A stretch of DNA of 64,000 bases, taken from contig CM043872.1 in NCBI GenBank assembly GCA_023846275.1, positions 12,393,170 through 12,457,169 on the forward strand, read 5' to 3'. Position 1 is the first letter of the stretch; every line of letters begins with the position of its first letter. Below, one piece after another: positions 13,162 through 25,800 of this stretch. This DNA comes from Vanilla planifolia (taxonomy: Eukaryota > Streptophyta > Magnoliopsida > Asparagales > Orchidaceae). The position numbers and the translations under genes are program-made. Below the pieces are notes generated by a model that was not told the DNA's origin, did no database searches, and worked only from the letters and a program-made list of their open reading frames with translations.

Positions 13162-14990
13162 TGGTGTTGATCCTTAGATATGATACTTTGTTTGATGATA
13201 ACAAATCTTAAGTAATTCTAATAAATTTGGTTAAATAAATTTTTAGATTTTATATTACTAATGTTTATGTTTTTAGGATAACCTAAAGAAAAAGACGAGC
13301 AAATCTTAGATCACATAAATATCATCTTGATTGGAGTGACAAACCACTAAGAGATTTATTTTGAATTTAATTTTTGATATTTCATATTCATTTTGATTAG
13401 AATGTTAAGTTTGATTGAAATTATTTTTCTAAAACACAAAAATTAAATTTCACCATCACCAAAATCTTTATTTAAATTAATCATCTAAGGAAAACAAAAG
13501 ATTCCAAAACTTGATATCTTAAAAATCATTTTGCCTTGATCACATCTTGGAAAAACTCCTTACAATGAGTTATCACAAAAAATAAATTAAAAAAACTAGT
13601 TCTAATTGATTGAAGTCTAAACGTTCCTAAGAATTTGGAATTATAATGGATTATGGTAGTAGTAGATCAAGACATCACTCTTGAACCCATATACTATATT
13701 ATGAGGTTAAGGAATAATTCCTAAACCTATTATGTACTTACTGGCAATAAAAGATCATGATCTCTTAAGAAAACCTAGAGTAGCCAACCCCATATGTTTG
13801 GTTGATTGTATACAAGCTGATAAAATATTATATACAACTATCTCATATATAAATATGAACATGGGTCTAAATTTCCATGTCTTCTCATTCATCACTTCCA
13901 AAATGTAGAAGTGAATGTGTACCATTCATCTAGAGGTTAAAATGAATGTTAAAAAATTCCTTTTCTTTTGTAAATAGCATAGATTCAAATCCAACCATTT
14001 GATCATGCAAGCTTTGTGATTTAATGGTTTATATTAAATCTTAACTCTTAGATCAATTATGTGGCTCTCATTTACCTTAATCTAACCCAAAATTGGATAA
14101 TCCTAATGATGTCTGATAAATCATAATGGTTAGTCACCATAAGTATCATTTTTCATGTTGTCACCATCCTATTTTAATGCAACAACTATTTTCTAAAAAC
14201 TATTGAGCGAGCTAACCCATTATTTTGCATAATAGCTATTTTTTATTATCATATTGAATTCATATCGTTCAACACATAATGGTTAATTAGGATGCTTGGT
14301 AACTACTTTTAGTTATTGCAACATGTCTATAAATAGTAGATTTTTTTATCATAAAAGATTGATTAAAGATTGAAGGAAATTTTCAAACAAACAAAATTTA
14401 ATCCTTAATAGTGCTAACTATTGTTCCATTCATTGCATTCTTTATTCTTCAAGCTAAAACACTCTTTCTACTTCAATCAACTAAGATTTTATCCTTTTTT
14501 TCAACTTGATTCAAGTAAAAGCAAAATATATTTGTGTCTTATTAAATATTTCATTAAGCATAAGATTGTTAGATGCATCAAATTTGGATGTCACTACAAG
14601 TTTTCCTTTTCTATTACTTTTATTTTGTTGTAATACTGTTATACCCTTTTTATTTTATTTTATTATTATGATGATTTATCCAACCTATCTTTCGATAAGA
14701 AGATAATGTTGGTTAGTTAGGTTTTTGTTTGGCTTTTGTTGGGTTGAATTTTAGGCTTGAATTTGAGCCAAACTCATAAAAATTGTCAATGTATTTTATA
14801 TTTATGGGTTTTTTATTTTAAAAATTTATTTTTAAATTTGAAAAAATTAATTTGTTTTAAAATAAAATTAAAATTTGTATAAAATCATTTACAAAGATTT
14901 ACTCAAGCTTATTAGTCACCCAAAAACAATCACCTTAAAACTTTTTTAAATAAGTTTTTTAGAAGTCAAAATTTTTATTTCTAACTGTTC
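13162..14990 (+). repeat. 5' LTR of plus-strand Sirevirus
   Basis: It starts TGGTGTTGATCCTTAG. The first ~480 bases match 19,234-19,720 closely, including CATCACCAAAATCTT and CCTTGATCACAT blocks. The match resumes later in CCCATTATTTTGCATAAT and in the TATAAATA promoter (about 14,328 here, about 20,139 in the 3' copy). A third copy starts TGATATTGATCCC at 60,114. The LTR ends near the poly-C run at about 14,998, just before the gag relic. The length of ~1.8 kb is at the long end for Sireviruses. Confidence 0.75.
14328..14336 (+). promoter_or_regulatory. LTR TATA box
   Basis: TATAAATAG lies in the 5' LTR and is conserved at the equivalent place in the other LTR copies (about 20,139, 58,550 and 61,427). 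The conservation supports its being the old LTR promoter. Confidence 0.6.
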
Positions 14991-15072
14991 AATCATCCCC
15001 CCCCCCACTTATTGAACCATACTTCAAGGAAGGTCACTTTGTAGTGGTTAAAAAGTTTCCAAAAAGATTCAT

Positions 15073-15940
15073 GGCTGAAGCTTCAGCAAGTTTGGTTGAA
15101 TGTGTTTTTTCCAATAAGCCACCACTTTTTTGTGGTAATTACTACCTTTATTGGAAGACTAGGATGACCATTCAGTAGAAGCCATTAGATAGGGAAATTG
15201 TACAGCTAATGCAAACTTCATTTGAATTTCTCACTAAGAAAAATTCACAAAGTGTATTAATACCTCATCCATTTATTGAAATGGATGAAAAGAAAAAACA
15301 TAGTATAACTAAATAATATGGTTATAAGTATTTTATATTATACTTTGAATACTATTAAGTTTAATAGATTATGAATTTAAAAATAACTTTAAAATTTTGG
15401 CACATGTTAGAGGTAACTTATGAAGATACATATTTAGTTCAAAAAAATAAAGTTAATATGACACATGATTATAAGTTATTTAGAATATTTTTTAATGAAT
15501 CTATTAAAAGTATGTTTATTGGATTCCCTAATATTACTAATAGACTTATTAGTTTGAGAAAGCCTATATCTATGAATGAAAGTTTGTGTAAAAATTATTA
15601 AAACAAAAAAGTACATAATGAATTTTAGGTTTCTGTGAACATATTATAGATAAGGTTGACACATATTTAGTGAACATGTAAAACGTTAATGATGGATCAG
15701 CACAAAAAATTAAGGAGCATGCATCTTTGGTTAAAGAATTTAATAATTTTAAATCCCTACTTGATCATTATCAAATGAAAAACTTATTAGTAGAGATATT
15801 TTTGTTACAAATGCTAAAAAATTTCATGTGCATAAGCATAATGGTAATGTCAACATTTTACATTGTTATAATAACAATTTTACATGCCGTTATTACTTGC
15901 ACAAACTTACATGCCATTATCACATGCATAGAAGATTAGA
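15073..15940 (+). pseudogene. Sirevirus gag remnant
   Basis: Gag would form the particle that packages element RNA. The start is taken at the ATG followed by AEASASLVEC, with PPLFCGNYYLYWKTRM shortly after. This matches the N-terminal 'F.G.NY..WK..M' block of copia gag (DUF4219/UBN2 type). An in-frame part at 15,371-15,601 reads LEVTYEDTYLVQKNKVN, then HDYKLFRIFFNESIKSMF and FPNITNRL. These follow the family's 'VTHEGT..VK..KI', 'YELF.M..NESI..M' and 'F.NI.N.L' blocks. The nucleocapsid zinc knuckle is not visible. Internal stops and at least two frame changes abolish function. Confidence 0.75.
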
Positions 15941-16074
15941 GCTAATATTCATTCTAAATTTCCAACATTTGCATAAGAAGTTAAGATAAATAATAGTTCA
16001 TCTACTCTTAAATAATAGTTTAGGTTCCTAAATCTAACAATTAATTTGTGAATGCATGAATGTCTTCTTTTCAA

Positions 16075-17300
16075 GATCGAGGAGGACATATGGTTCTTGG
16101 ATATTGGATGTTCTAAACACATGACTTGAAATATGAGTGTATTTACTCAATCAAAGGCCTATGATGGAGTAAAAGAAATACTTGGTGACAACTCAAAGAA
16201 ATTCATTACTATTGGTAACTCTATATTTTTCATTACTAAAGTTTTATTAGATAAAGGTTTAAAATATAATTTACTTAGTACAAGTCAACTTTGTGATAGT
16301 AATTAGAATTTCATTTAATATCATCGTATGTAAAATTAATAAAGATGAAAATATAGAAGTTATTACAACTAGAAGAAATAATACTTATTTACTTCATTTG
16401 AAAATAATAACTAGTTCTTAGATAAAATATTTTGTATCACATGCTAGTAATACTAATTTATGGAATAGAAGGCTTTGTATTGCTAGTACACATATCTTAA
16501 GAAAATGACTAAATATAACTTAATAAGAGGCTTATGTAAATTGACTCTGTAGATGATCATGTATAAAGACAATATGTTTAGGTAAAGCAACAAAATATAG
16601 TTTTAAAACTAAAAAGGGTGTAATTTCTAAAAGGCCCTAAGAGATTTTACATATAGATTTATTTGGACCTATCAACCCAATGAGTTTAGGAGATAACAAA
16701 TATTAGTTAGTTGTTGTAGATGACTATTTTAGATATACATAAGAAATATTCTTATGAAACCAAAGAGTAAATCTTATAGATAATTTCAAATCTTGATCAC
16801 TAAATGATAAAATGAGTTTAAGTTACAACTTAGTTTTTATTTGCAGTGATAATGGAGAAAAATTTAGAAATAAAACATTTATCAAATATTACAATAATAA
16901 CAAATTTCACATATATTGTTTCACCTAAGGCTCCAAAATAAAATAGCATAGTAAACAAAAAAATAAAACTTTATTAGAATTAGCAAGAAGCATGTTAAAT
17001 AAATATGAAATAACTAAATTCTTTTAAGTAGAAGCTATTCTTATAACTTACTAAGTTTAAAAATTAAGATATTTTTTAGTCCCAAATTAAACAAATTACC
17101 TTATTAACTAGTATACAATAAGAAATAAAAAATTGCTTATTTACATGAGTTTGGTTGTAAAACTCTTAAACAATAAGAATAGAACCAGGAAAATATGATC
17201 CAAAATAAATGGAATTTTTTTAGGATATTAATTTAGTGGTAGAGCCCATAGAATATAACAAAATTATTAATCTAATAAATGAATCTATCCATATAAGATT
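16075..17300 (+). pseudogene. Copia protease and integrase remnant
   Basis: The protease part, over about 16,085-16,310, reads WFLDIGCSKHMT, then LLDKGLKYNLLSTSQLCD. This follows the copia aspartic-protease pattern, with DSGCSKHMT changed to DIGCSKHMT. The integrase core follows with LHIDLFGPINPMSLGDNKY and VVVDDYFRYT (about 16,645-16,745). Next come SDNGEKFRN (about 16,850) and KNKTLLELARSML (about 16,965), which supply the D, D and E of the DDE triad. IFLGY...AHRI near 17,230 matches the end of the integrase region. Stops and frameshifts are frequent. Confidence 0.8.
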
Positions 17301-17609
17301 TGGTGAATGGATCTCAACTTAAAAAAAATAATGTGAATATAAATGATGAACAAATAAAATTTTGAAAAATTAAATTTAAAAGATTCAAATGAAATAGATA
17401 AGAAAAAAGTAGTTTAAAAAATGTAATCCCTAAAACCTTGAACTTTAATAAAGATCATCCTAAAGAATAAGTTGTAGGCAAAATTATGGATGGTGTTAGA
17501 ACTTGATCTTATCATGACCATTCAGGTTCTATAATATATTTTGAGCCAACCTTCATATAAGATGTCTTAAATAATGTGGGTAATAATACTAAATAAAGAA
17601 TTAAATCAA

Positions 17610-18560
17610 TTTTAAAAGAAGTTATGTGTGTGGAAGTTAACCCCTAAATCAATAAGTGAAAGTATAATTAGAATAATATAGATTTTTAGAAACAAACTAT
17701 ATGAAAATAGAAATGTAATAAAAAAATAAATAAAAATTAGTTGTAAGGGGTTACAGTTAGATAGAATGTATAGATGTACGAAAAACCTTTACACTTATAA
17801 CCAAACATTAAGGAAATAAGAATTTTATTAGTATATGCTATTTCAAGAATTTCAAACTATATAAAATGGATGTTGAAAGTATATTTTTAAATATTATATA
17901 AATGAACAAGTTTATGTAGAATAACCCATAAGATTTAAAGCTTGTAACAAATTAGATAATGTATATAAACTATATGAAGCTTTATAAACAAGCACCTAGA
18001 TCATATTATGATAACTATGTAGTTTTCTATCTTTAAATTACTTTATAAGAGAAAAAATAGATAGCACGTTATTTATAAAAAAAAATAAAGATGAATATCA
18101 ACTTAGACATAATGTTTGGAGCTAGTAATGAAAATTTATGTAAAAAGTTTTTAGATTTAATGAAAATTAAATTTGAGATGAGTTTAATTGGTATGTTAAC
18201 TTTCTTCTTAAGTTTTCAAGTTAAATAAACTAGAAAGGAAATTTTTATATCACAAATCAAATATTTCTTAGAATTACTAAAACAATATGGTTTCAAAAAT
18301 ATCAAACCTAAAAATACACTTATGGCCACCACCACAAATTTAGATAAAGATGAAAAAGAAAAATTAGTAGATACTAAAATACATAATGGACTAATTGAAT
18401 CATTGTTATATCATGCATCAAGTAGACTTTGACATAATCTATAGTGTTTGTGTGTGTGTGCTAGGTTTCAAGCTTATCCTAAAGAATATTATTTAACAAA
18501 TTTGAAGCATATATTTAGATATATACCTAAATATATAAATTAGGACTATGATAAGCAAAA
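17610..18560 (+). pseudogene. Copia reverse transcriptase remnant
   Basis: The start reads LWKLTPKSISESII..IFRNKLYENRNVI, matching 'WELV..P....I.G..WVFRNK.DENG'. A later frame gives FGASNENLCKKFLDLMKIK, FEMSLIGMLTFFLSFQVK and YFLELLKQYGFKNIKPKN. These align with the FGSTNE...FEMSMMGEL.FFLGLQIKQ block of Sirevirus RT. The YVDD catalytic block upstream of this is not preserved. The end reads VCVCARFQAYPKE followed by HIFRYIPKYIN, the 'C.CARFQ..PKESHL.AVKRI.RYLKGT' link to RNase H. Confidence 0.8.
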
Positions 18561-18965
18561 GATAATTAATATTTTCAATTAAAAGCATTCTCGTATGTAA
18601 AGTTTGCTAAAAGTAGAACATATAGAATAGGCACAAGTAGAACATGTCAATTTCTAAGAAATTCATTAGTTTCATGGAGTATTAAGAAATAAAGTTATAT
18701 TGTGCTGCCCACTACAGAATCTAAATATATAGATACAAGTAGTTGTGTAGCAAAAGTTTTATAAATCAAAAACTAATTAGGAGATCATAGTGTTACACTA
18801 AAGAAAATTCTTATCTACTATGATAATTTAAGTACAATAAGCTTAAGTAAAAATATAATTAATCTTTCAAAAGTAAAATATATAGATATTAGATATCATT
18901 TTTAAAAAATACATATTAAACTTAATCATCTTTTATTAGAATTTATACTTATCGATGATTAATTA
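18560..18965 (+). pseudogene. Copia RNase H remnant
   Basis: Fragments include LPTTESKYIDTSSCVAKVL, ILIYYDNLSTISLSKN and KYIDIRYHF. They match the copia RNase H blocks 'TTEAEY.A...C', 'I.CDN.SAI.LSKNP' and 'KHIDIRHHF'. The second acidic residue is kept in YDN. Stops interrupt the frame. Confidence 0.75.
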
Positions 18966-19216
18966 GTTAATAATTTCATAAACCCTTAGGTTGTGAATAA
19001 TTTATAAAACTTAGAGTTTAAGAGTATTAAACTCTTTTAAGTGTTGATAATAATAGGGAAAGTATAAAAACTAAATGATATAAGCATAAGTTGAGGAAGA
19101 CTCTTAATATAGTCATGATATATATGTAAGGAGAGTTTATCTCTAATTATTTTTGCATACACTTTTTTATAAAAAATTTATATTTTTATCAATTTAATTA
19201 GAGGTTTTTTTATCAT

Positions 19217-19233
19217 CAAAAGAGAGAGATTAT
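19217..19233 (+). other. Polypurine tract
   Basis: AAAAGAGAGAGATTAT lies immediately before the 3' LTR start, the position of the plus-strand primer in LTR retrotransposons. Confidence 0.6.
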
Positions 19234-20157
19234 TGTATTATTGATCCCTAGTCAAAGTATTTTATTTAATGATAAAAAAGATTGAGTATATCTAATAAAT
19301 TTGGTTGAGTGAATTTTTATATTTTAGATTGTTAATATTTATGACAAGAGAGAAATTAAAAAATAAGAGAAGAAAATATCAAATCTCTTGAGAATCATCT
19401 TAGTTAGAGTAATAGATCATAAAAACATTAATTTTAAATTTAATTTTACTATTTATTTTATTTGATTAGATTGTTAAGCTTGTTTGAAATCATTTATGAA
19501 GACATAAAAATTAAATCTCATCATCACCAAAATCTTGATTTAAATTCATTATCTTAGAAAAACATAAGATTTCAAAATTTTGATCATTTTAGAAATCATC
19601 TTACCTTGATCACATATTGGAAAACTTCATTACAAGGAGTTGTTGCAAAAATTAAATTAAAAAATAGCTAGTTCTAACTAACATAAGCCTAAATCTTCCT
19701 AAATAATTCAAATTTGTTATAAGTTATGGTAGTATCTGGTTAGGCATAAGTCTTAAGCCTTTATGCTATAGTATTAGGTTAGGGAATCACTCTTAAACCC
19801 ATTATATGCATCTCTCCCAACTGAACCAAAGGGCACCAAACCCTATATGTTAAGCTAATTATATGTGTATAAGTAAAACATGATATACAATTGCTAACTT
19901 ACACACAAATAGGCAATGTCGGACTAAAATTTCCAACTCTTTTTATGTATATCACTTCTGAAATTGTGACCCATTACCATCCCATTTTTCATGTAATAGC
20001 TATTTTCTAAACATCATTGAGTTGACCCATTATTTTGCATAATGCCTTTTTTCAAACAACTATTATTTAAATTGGATCATTCAAACAGTATTGTTGATTA
20101 GGAAATTTGGTAGTACTTTTAGTTGTTATAATATGCCTATAAATAATAGATTTTTTC
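19234..20157 (+). repeat. 3' LTR of Sirevirus, truncated
   Basis: It starts TGTATTATTGATCCC and matches the 5' LTR over the first ~480 bases, and again from CCATTACCATCCC to the TATAAATA box at about 20,139. It stops at about 20,157, so most of R and U5 is missing. Divergence from the 5' LTR is substantial. Confidence 0.7.
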
Positions 20158-21700
20158 AAGGTGCATAAGAACATTTCTAATTGTTGGGTCCATGGGGCAC
20201 ACTAAGAGGGGGGTTTGATTAGTTGTGTGAATTTTCTTTTTCAAAAGATACTCTAGTAAAGCTTTTACAAATTCTTTAAACTATTTCAAATTTTTAAAGC
20301 TATTTGTTGTTGTAAGTAAATAGAATATAAATGCATTATAAATAAGGCAAAGTCATAATAATTTTTTAGGTGATTTTCCTCTAATCCTTAATCTTACATC
20401 CATCCCCAAACTTCCCAGTTTGAGCCAATGCTTAATTCACTCTTTAGTCATAGCTAGGTAAAAAAAACATATTATAAAGAAGCATTTTCATGAATTAAAC
20501 ACAACCAACACTCCACATCAAAATAGCATAGGGTTTAGCTAAATTCCTCTACATTAAATAGCCAAGAGATATGCTAAAACCCTCCATATTAAACAACCTA
20601 GATATATGCCAATAACAAATGACACAAGATATTAGATAATAAAAATCAAAATCTAACTACAATTGGATAGATATATAAATATAGCTCACTCAAAGATTTA
20701 AGTAAGCGTGTAACAAATATAACCAAAAACTTCTAAGATGAAGGTGTGTAGATGATGTAAAAAATGTAAAAACACTTTTATTAGGGAATACAAGGTTGAA
20801 TACCATGTAAACTATTTGTTGCACTTGGATGATCCCAAAATGCTTAATGTCTTGTAATTCACTTAATCACCTCTCTAGAAATGTAATACATATCGACACT
20901 CAAAAGGTCTATAAGTGATTTGGCAAGAGAAAAAACTTTTTTTAATGTTGAGTGGCCTATTTTTAAGTGAAGGATCCTAAGACATCTCCCAAAATACCTC
21001 CAATGGCTCTCCTAATGGTTATTTCAATACTATAATTTTTAGCTAAACTATTCATTATGGTAGCATGTGAATCAAACTTGCACAAGTGACATGGTAGAAC
21101 GCATTGATGCTAGGTGCTTCACACAGGCAAATAATGCATTGTGGTGCAGTGCAACATAACTCATGATGTATGTTGTGTTACAATGACTGTGATGGGTCGA
21201 TAGTAAAAATGCAATGTGGGTCATGCAGTGTAATATGGTGCAAGGTAGGAATGTAGTGTGGTGTTGCATGTAGCAATTTTTTTCAAGATTTCAAATAATG
21301 CATTTTATGTTCATATTGAACAATGAAAGGTTAATTATTTTGATGCAATGATTATAATGGGTGCACAGTTGAATGCAACACAAGTCATGCGATGCAATAT
21401 GGTGCAATGTTGGCATGTAGTGTGGTGTTACATGTAGCAAAGTTTTCTTCAAGATTTAAAATATAATATTTTATGTTCTTATATAACTATGAAAGGTTCA
21501 TGATTTTGATGCATTATAGGGATTAAAGATAAAACTTATAAATTTTATAGGTTAAGTTAACTTTAAGTCTAAGATTCATTTTAGGGTATGTAAAATTTTG
21601 CAATCGAAACCTTTCTCTCTTACTTCCCTATATTAAAAAGGTAATCAATAAATTTGATATTATACTCATGACTCACATGAAGTTATCAAATGGATATGCC
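20158..21700 (-). repeat. Possible minus-strand Sirevirus LTR debris
   Basis: CTAAGAGGGGGGTTTGATT at about 20,202 is the reverse complement of the C-rich block just inside the 5' LTR of Sireviruses (compare the plus-strand block at about 14,985-15,005). An LTR would be expected to its right. No LTR partner was recognised. A 165-bp tandem duplication lies within at 21,181-21,511. Confidence 0.3.
21181..21511. repeat. 165-bp tandem duplication
   Basis: The unit starting CAATGACTGTGATGGG at 21,181 recurs as CAATGATTATAATGGG at 21,346. The shared blocks are GTAGTGTGGTGTT, CATGTAGCAA, TTCAAGATTT and TGAAAGGTT, in the same order. The flank from about 21,090 is also rich in TGCAATG/GTGCAGTG words. 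Confidence 0.8.
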
Positions 21701-22874
21701 TAGTTATGCTATATGCAATTTACCACAAGATTAAATCTTAGATATGATACGTGTGAATATAAATGTGTGTGTGTGTGTCTGTGTGTGTGATTATGTATGA
21801 GTATGAAAGCTATTTATAATGAAGGTTAACATCAAACCAATTATTTGGCATGAGGCCTTAAAATGTTATCATCTCTTTTGAAAAAGATTTGGACTCATGC
21901 ACACTATTGAGTTGGTCCTACATCTTTCATGTCCATGAACTTTTTAAGGATTAGCCAATATAGACACTTGTTAAGACACTTCATGGTAGATAATTTGCAA
22001 GTTTGGTTATGTTATATGTAACCTATGAAATATGCTAAGTAGACAAACTATATAATAAGCACTTAAAGAGATTGTTATCATCAAAATTAAATATTTCTCT
22101 TGGGCCCATAGACTTCAACACTAATATTAAGGCCTTAATACATGGTATCATATAGAATTGTAATGAATTAAGGAAAGGATTCTAAGCATGTTTTTTAAAG
22201 AAAACTTTCCAAAAACTATTATTAGCCTCAAGTGAGCCATGCACAAGGTTTAAATAATGAGATATGGTCATGGAATTTACAATACGAATGAGGAAAGCAA
22301 AGAGTTGGGTGAATTATGATCATCAATAGGAATTTTAAATGTTCCTACATTTGTCCAAGTGAATTATAATGTTTATAGTGTGAACTTCATTGGGCAATCT
22401 ATGTAATGTTCCACACTAATTATAGCTTTCCTAAGGAAAATCAACTAGATCCAATTAAAATTAAACAAAACCAAATAGAAAACTTTATAAACTAAATAGG
22501 GTTATTGATGATAATCATACAACCAAATTATTTTTCTTGACACTAAAAGTTTCTCTATCTTTCCTAACTACTTTTTGTGGTCTTTCATCATTTAGGAATC
22601 CAAGAAATCCTAAAAAAACTTAGTAAAAGATCATGATATATGAAACAACCAATGATCTATTTAAAAATATCTAAGCAACATAAGCATATAACATAAAAAA
22701 TATAATACTATAATAGAAAATTGTACAAAATACATAACAAATTGAGATAAATGTGAAATATTGTAATAAATGTTCATTGACATTTGATGGGGCCTTATGT
22801 TTTTGTATAAAATAGATTTTGTGGGCCCTATTCATGGTTTTGAATGATTGTGAAGAGTGCATTATGATGTTTTT
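21700..22874. other. Unassigned, left flank of the solo LTR
   Basis: No gene recognised. A short GT microsatellite lies at about 21,763-21,790. The sequence would be contiguous with 25,895 onward before insertion of the LTR. Confidence 0.4.
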
Positions 22875-25800
22875 TGTTACACCCCATTTTTTCTAGGTTG
22901 ATTTTTGGCATAAAATTTTTTTTTTTTTTTTTTTTTTGCCATATAGACAGCTCAGATCGTCCCATACCAACCTGAGTAGCCTACGAAAAACATAGGATAT
23001 AACACATCATTACACACCTACTTTCCTTAACAATGTGGATCCCATCTCCCGGGTACACCGTCAAATCAGGTTCATGACTCCTGAATTAACAGATGGACTC
23101 GCGCAATGTTACTTCTACTAGACCCAACACTCCTAACCCATACCGATAGGAGAACCGGTCTAATAGAAGTCTGAACCCCCAATGTTAAGTTCCATAGTCA
23201 TGTAATGACCTCACCATCAAAAATAAAATACATAACATCCTCAGATAAAATATGGCACTCCACACACTATACCATCAAGATAATAAAGTAAAACAGTGAA
23301 TGGAAACTACATCACAAGAATAAGATCCAAGTCCAACAAATACAATATCATCCAACTAGATACATAAGTCAGAATTACTCTCACATAATACAAGACATAA
23401 AAATAACAGTCTCACTGAATACATCCAACAGCAACAATCAACTAACCAGAATGTCTCGGATAATCACAGATCAGATCTCCTCCACTAGCCTACTGATCAC
23501 GATCCCACCTAAAGCTGGGTGGCGTCAAGTCTGCCGATCCACTGGAAAAATATAGAATAAAAAGGAATAAGCTACGCCCAGTAGGAAAGACAGCTAGTAA
23601 AAACTCACATGCAAGAGAAGGATAATAGCAAGAGTATAGGAATACAGCATAACAATGTAGGGTGGAAAGGCACTCTCAGTTCCAGACTCCGACCAATCCA
23701 CAGTCACCCCCAGTCACAACAGAGTAGCTCTCCTCTGTGCTCCCAGGCAGCATGCCAGCGGGACACGCCCATCTCTGCGCACGCATCACAACGCCTAGCA
23801 CCCGACACCTCAGCGTCTCTCGTCAATCAATCTTCTGGAGACTATAGACATAACCCGTCACATAGATCTCTAGCCAACGTGAGACACCCTGGCTAGCCAC
23901 GGCGAGTCACCCCTGCCGCTACCACTCTCAGGCGCGCAGGCCTACACTCGTGGACCAGAAGAGGTCGACTCAGCCACCGTCCCAAGAAGTCCTCTCCCAA
24001 CAATTTCCATAGAAGCCACGCCCCTACAGTCATTGCCAAGCTTTAACTCCAAGATTCGGCAACATGTGTCCAGATACAACAAGGCGCATACCAGTCCACA
24101 TGTATACTGTGAAAGTTAAGTCTGAACCACACAGTCACCTACCACAACTACCCTAAAACATCATATAGGGTCTATAGTAGTCCGGTCCAGTATGCCAATC
24201 CATGAAATATGCCAACACTGAGTAAACTGACTCAATCCATGTCAATGCCATCCAAGTAACACAAACTATATCGAAATTCTGACTATTCTGGTAACACTTA
24301 CCCAAGTGTCACACTTCCTTCCAACTGATCCAGCTGCACTGAATTTATGGATAATTTCCAACAGTAACTTTCAACTTGTCTATGTGATTTCCCTAAATCA
24401 CCTTTTTCTCGTTTCAGGAAATTTTAAATTTCAACTTCAATTTCTGCCCTTTATCCATTTTCCGAAATTCGGAATTAATTTCCGAATTTAAAATTTAAAT
24501 TCCACATATTTTCCAAAAATTCGGATTAATTTCCAAATTAAGTTTTTCCTCCGCCGTTCGTCCGCGCCCGCGTTCCGCTGAACCGGGTTTCGCTGCCGGT
24601 TCGGAAAACCCGCGCTGAACCGCGAACCCACCGGCCGAACCTTTAAATCAAATTTTCCAGCCGACGTTTAGTATTTAATTATTATTAATTATTAATTAAT
24701 TACAATTATTTAATTAACTAAGCTGAAATTAATATAATCCATCTCCTTCCTCCGCCCGGCGCCTGCGAAACCCTAGCCGACGATTCCTCCGGGAAATTCC
24801 GTTTTCCCCATCGATTTCCGGCGACCGAGATCAAGGAGAAGCAAAATCCGATGTTTATACTATCCTAATTTGTCAATAATGCCACTAATTTCTAAGATTC
24901 AATCAAATTTCCCACCGAAGTTTTCATCCGATCCTCATTTAACAATTTATGAAATTAAACGAACAATCTATGAAATTAGACCATTTCAGCATTTGATACA
25001 ATCTTAACATGATTAAAGTCCATAATAGAATCATCAATTGCTCGGTAAAATTTCCAATTTGACGGGTATAATTTTTCCGAAAACCCTAAAATGCTAAATC
25101 AGTAATTTGCATTAATCACTTTCAAAAAAAAACACAATTCACATGCTCTGGTGGTTAATTGCAAAGTAATCCATATTTTTAATTCGCTAATTAACGAAAT
25201 TTAAACTGAATTTCCTACCTTTCTTCTCCGGCGACGGTGGCGACGGTGAAGCTCGCACGCGACCAACCGCTGCTCCTCGCCGAACGAAACCGGTACCAAT
25301 CGATTCTCCTCGATCACGCGAACCTCCAGGTACAAAAAGCCCCTTGAAAGGCTGCCGGAAAATATCGCCGTCCGCCGCGAACACCTCGTCTCCGGCCGCC
25401 GTTCGAAACCCTAAGGGCCGAAACGGTTCGGGTTAAATACCCCGCTTAAACCGGTAATAACCCGTTAACGACCCATTAAGCGCCGGTTGACCTGCCAAAA
25501 CGCCGTTTAACCTTCGATCAGCCGGTTAACCTCCACCGCTGATCTCGTCCGTCCGATCCGCTTATCCGAAACTTATCCAAACGCACGCGCAAACGCACTC
25601 GGCGAACCGCCCCCGCCTTCGCTGAACCGCTCCGGTCCGGTTCACGCGCGGTAAAAACCAAATTCCGGTTTTTTTTTTTTAAAATTTAATAGATTTTCGA
25701 ATTTCCAAAAATCCAATTAAACAGGGAAAATTACTTAAAAATTCCCTCGGTGCTCCGAAAAATTCCCAGAAAATTTCAGAAATTCCAATAGCCTCCAATT

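Larger units (their letters stand above)
13162..20157 (+). mobile_element. Degenerate Ty1/copia retrotransposon, Sirevirus-like
   Basis: An LTR pair encloses, in order, gag, protease, integrase, reverse transcriptase and RNase H, the order that defines Ty1/copia. The RT-region peptide with KDEKEKLVDTK resembles the Sirevirus consensus. Every domain is broken by stops and frameshifts, and the two LTRs are well diverged, so the insertion is old and inactive. The 3' LTR stops abruptly at about 20,157, just after its TATA box, where unrelated sequence begins. No target-site duplication could therefore be checked. Confidence 0.8.

Noticed and set aside
14421..14706. Overlapping 70- and 66-codon frames in the Sirevirus 5' LTR
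   Set aside because: They lie in LTR R-U5 sequence, overlap each other in different frames and have no equivalents in the other LTR copies.
23609..23896. 95-codon plus-strand frame, Ser/His/Pro/Gln-rich
   Set aside because: It lies wholly inside the CpG-rich solo LTR, on the strand opposite to the likely LTR transcript, and shows no domain. Higher GC lengthens chance frames.
25187..25384. 65-codon minus-strand frame with PSPPSPEKK
   Set aside because: It falls in the leader-like part of the same LTR. Low complexity and no family resemblance.
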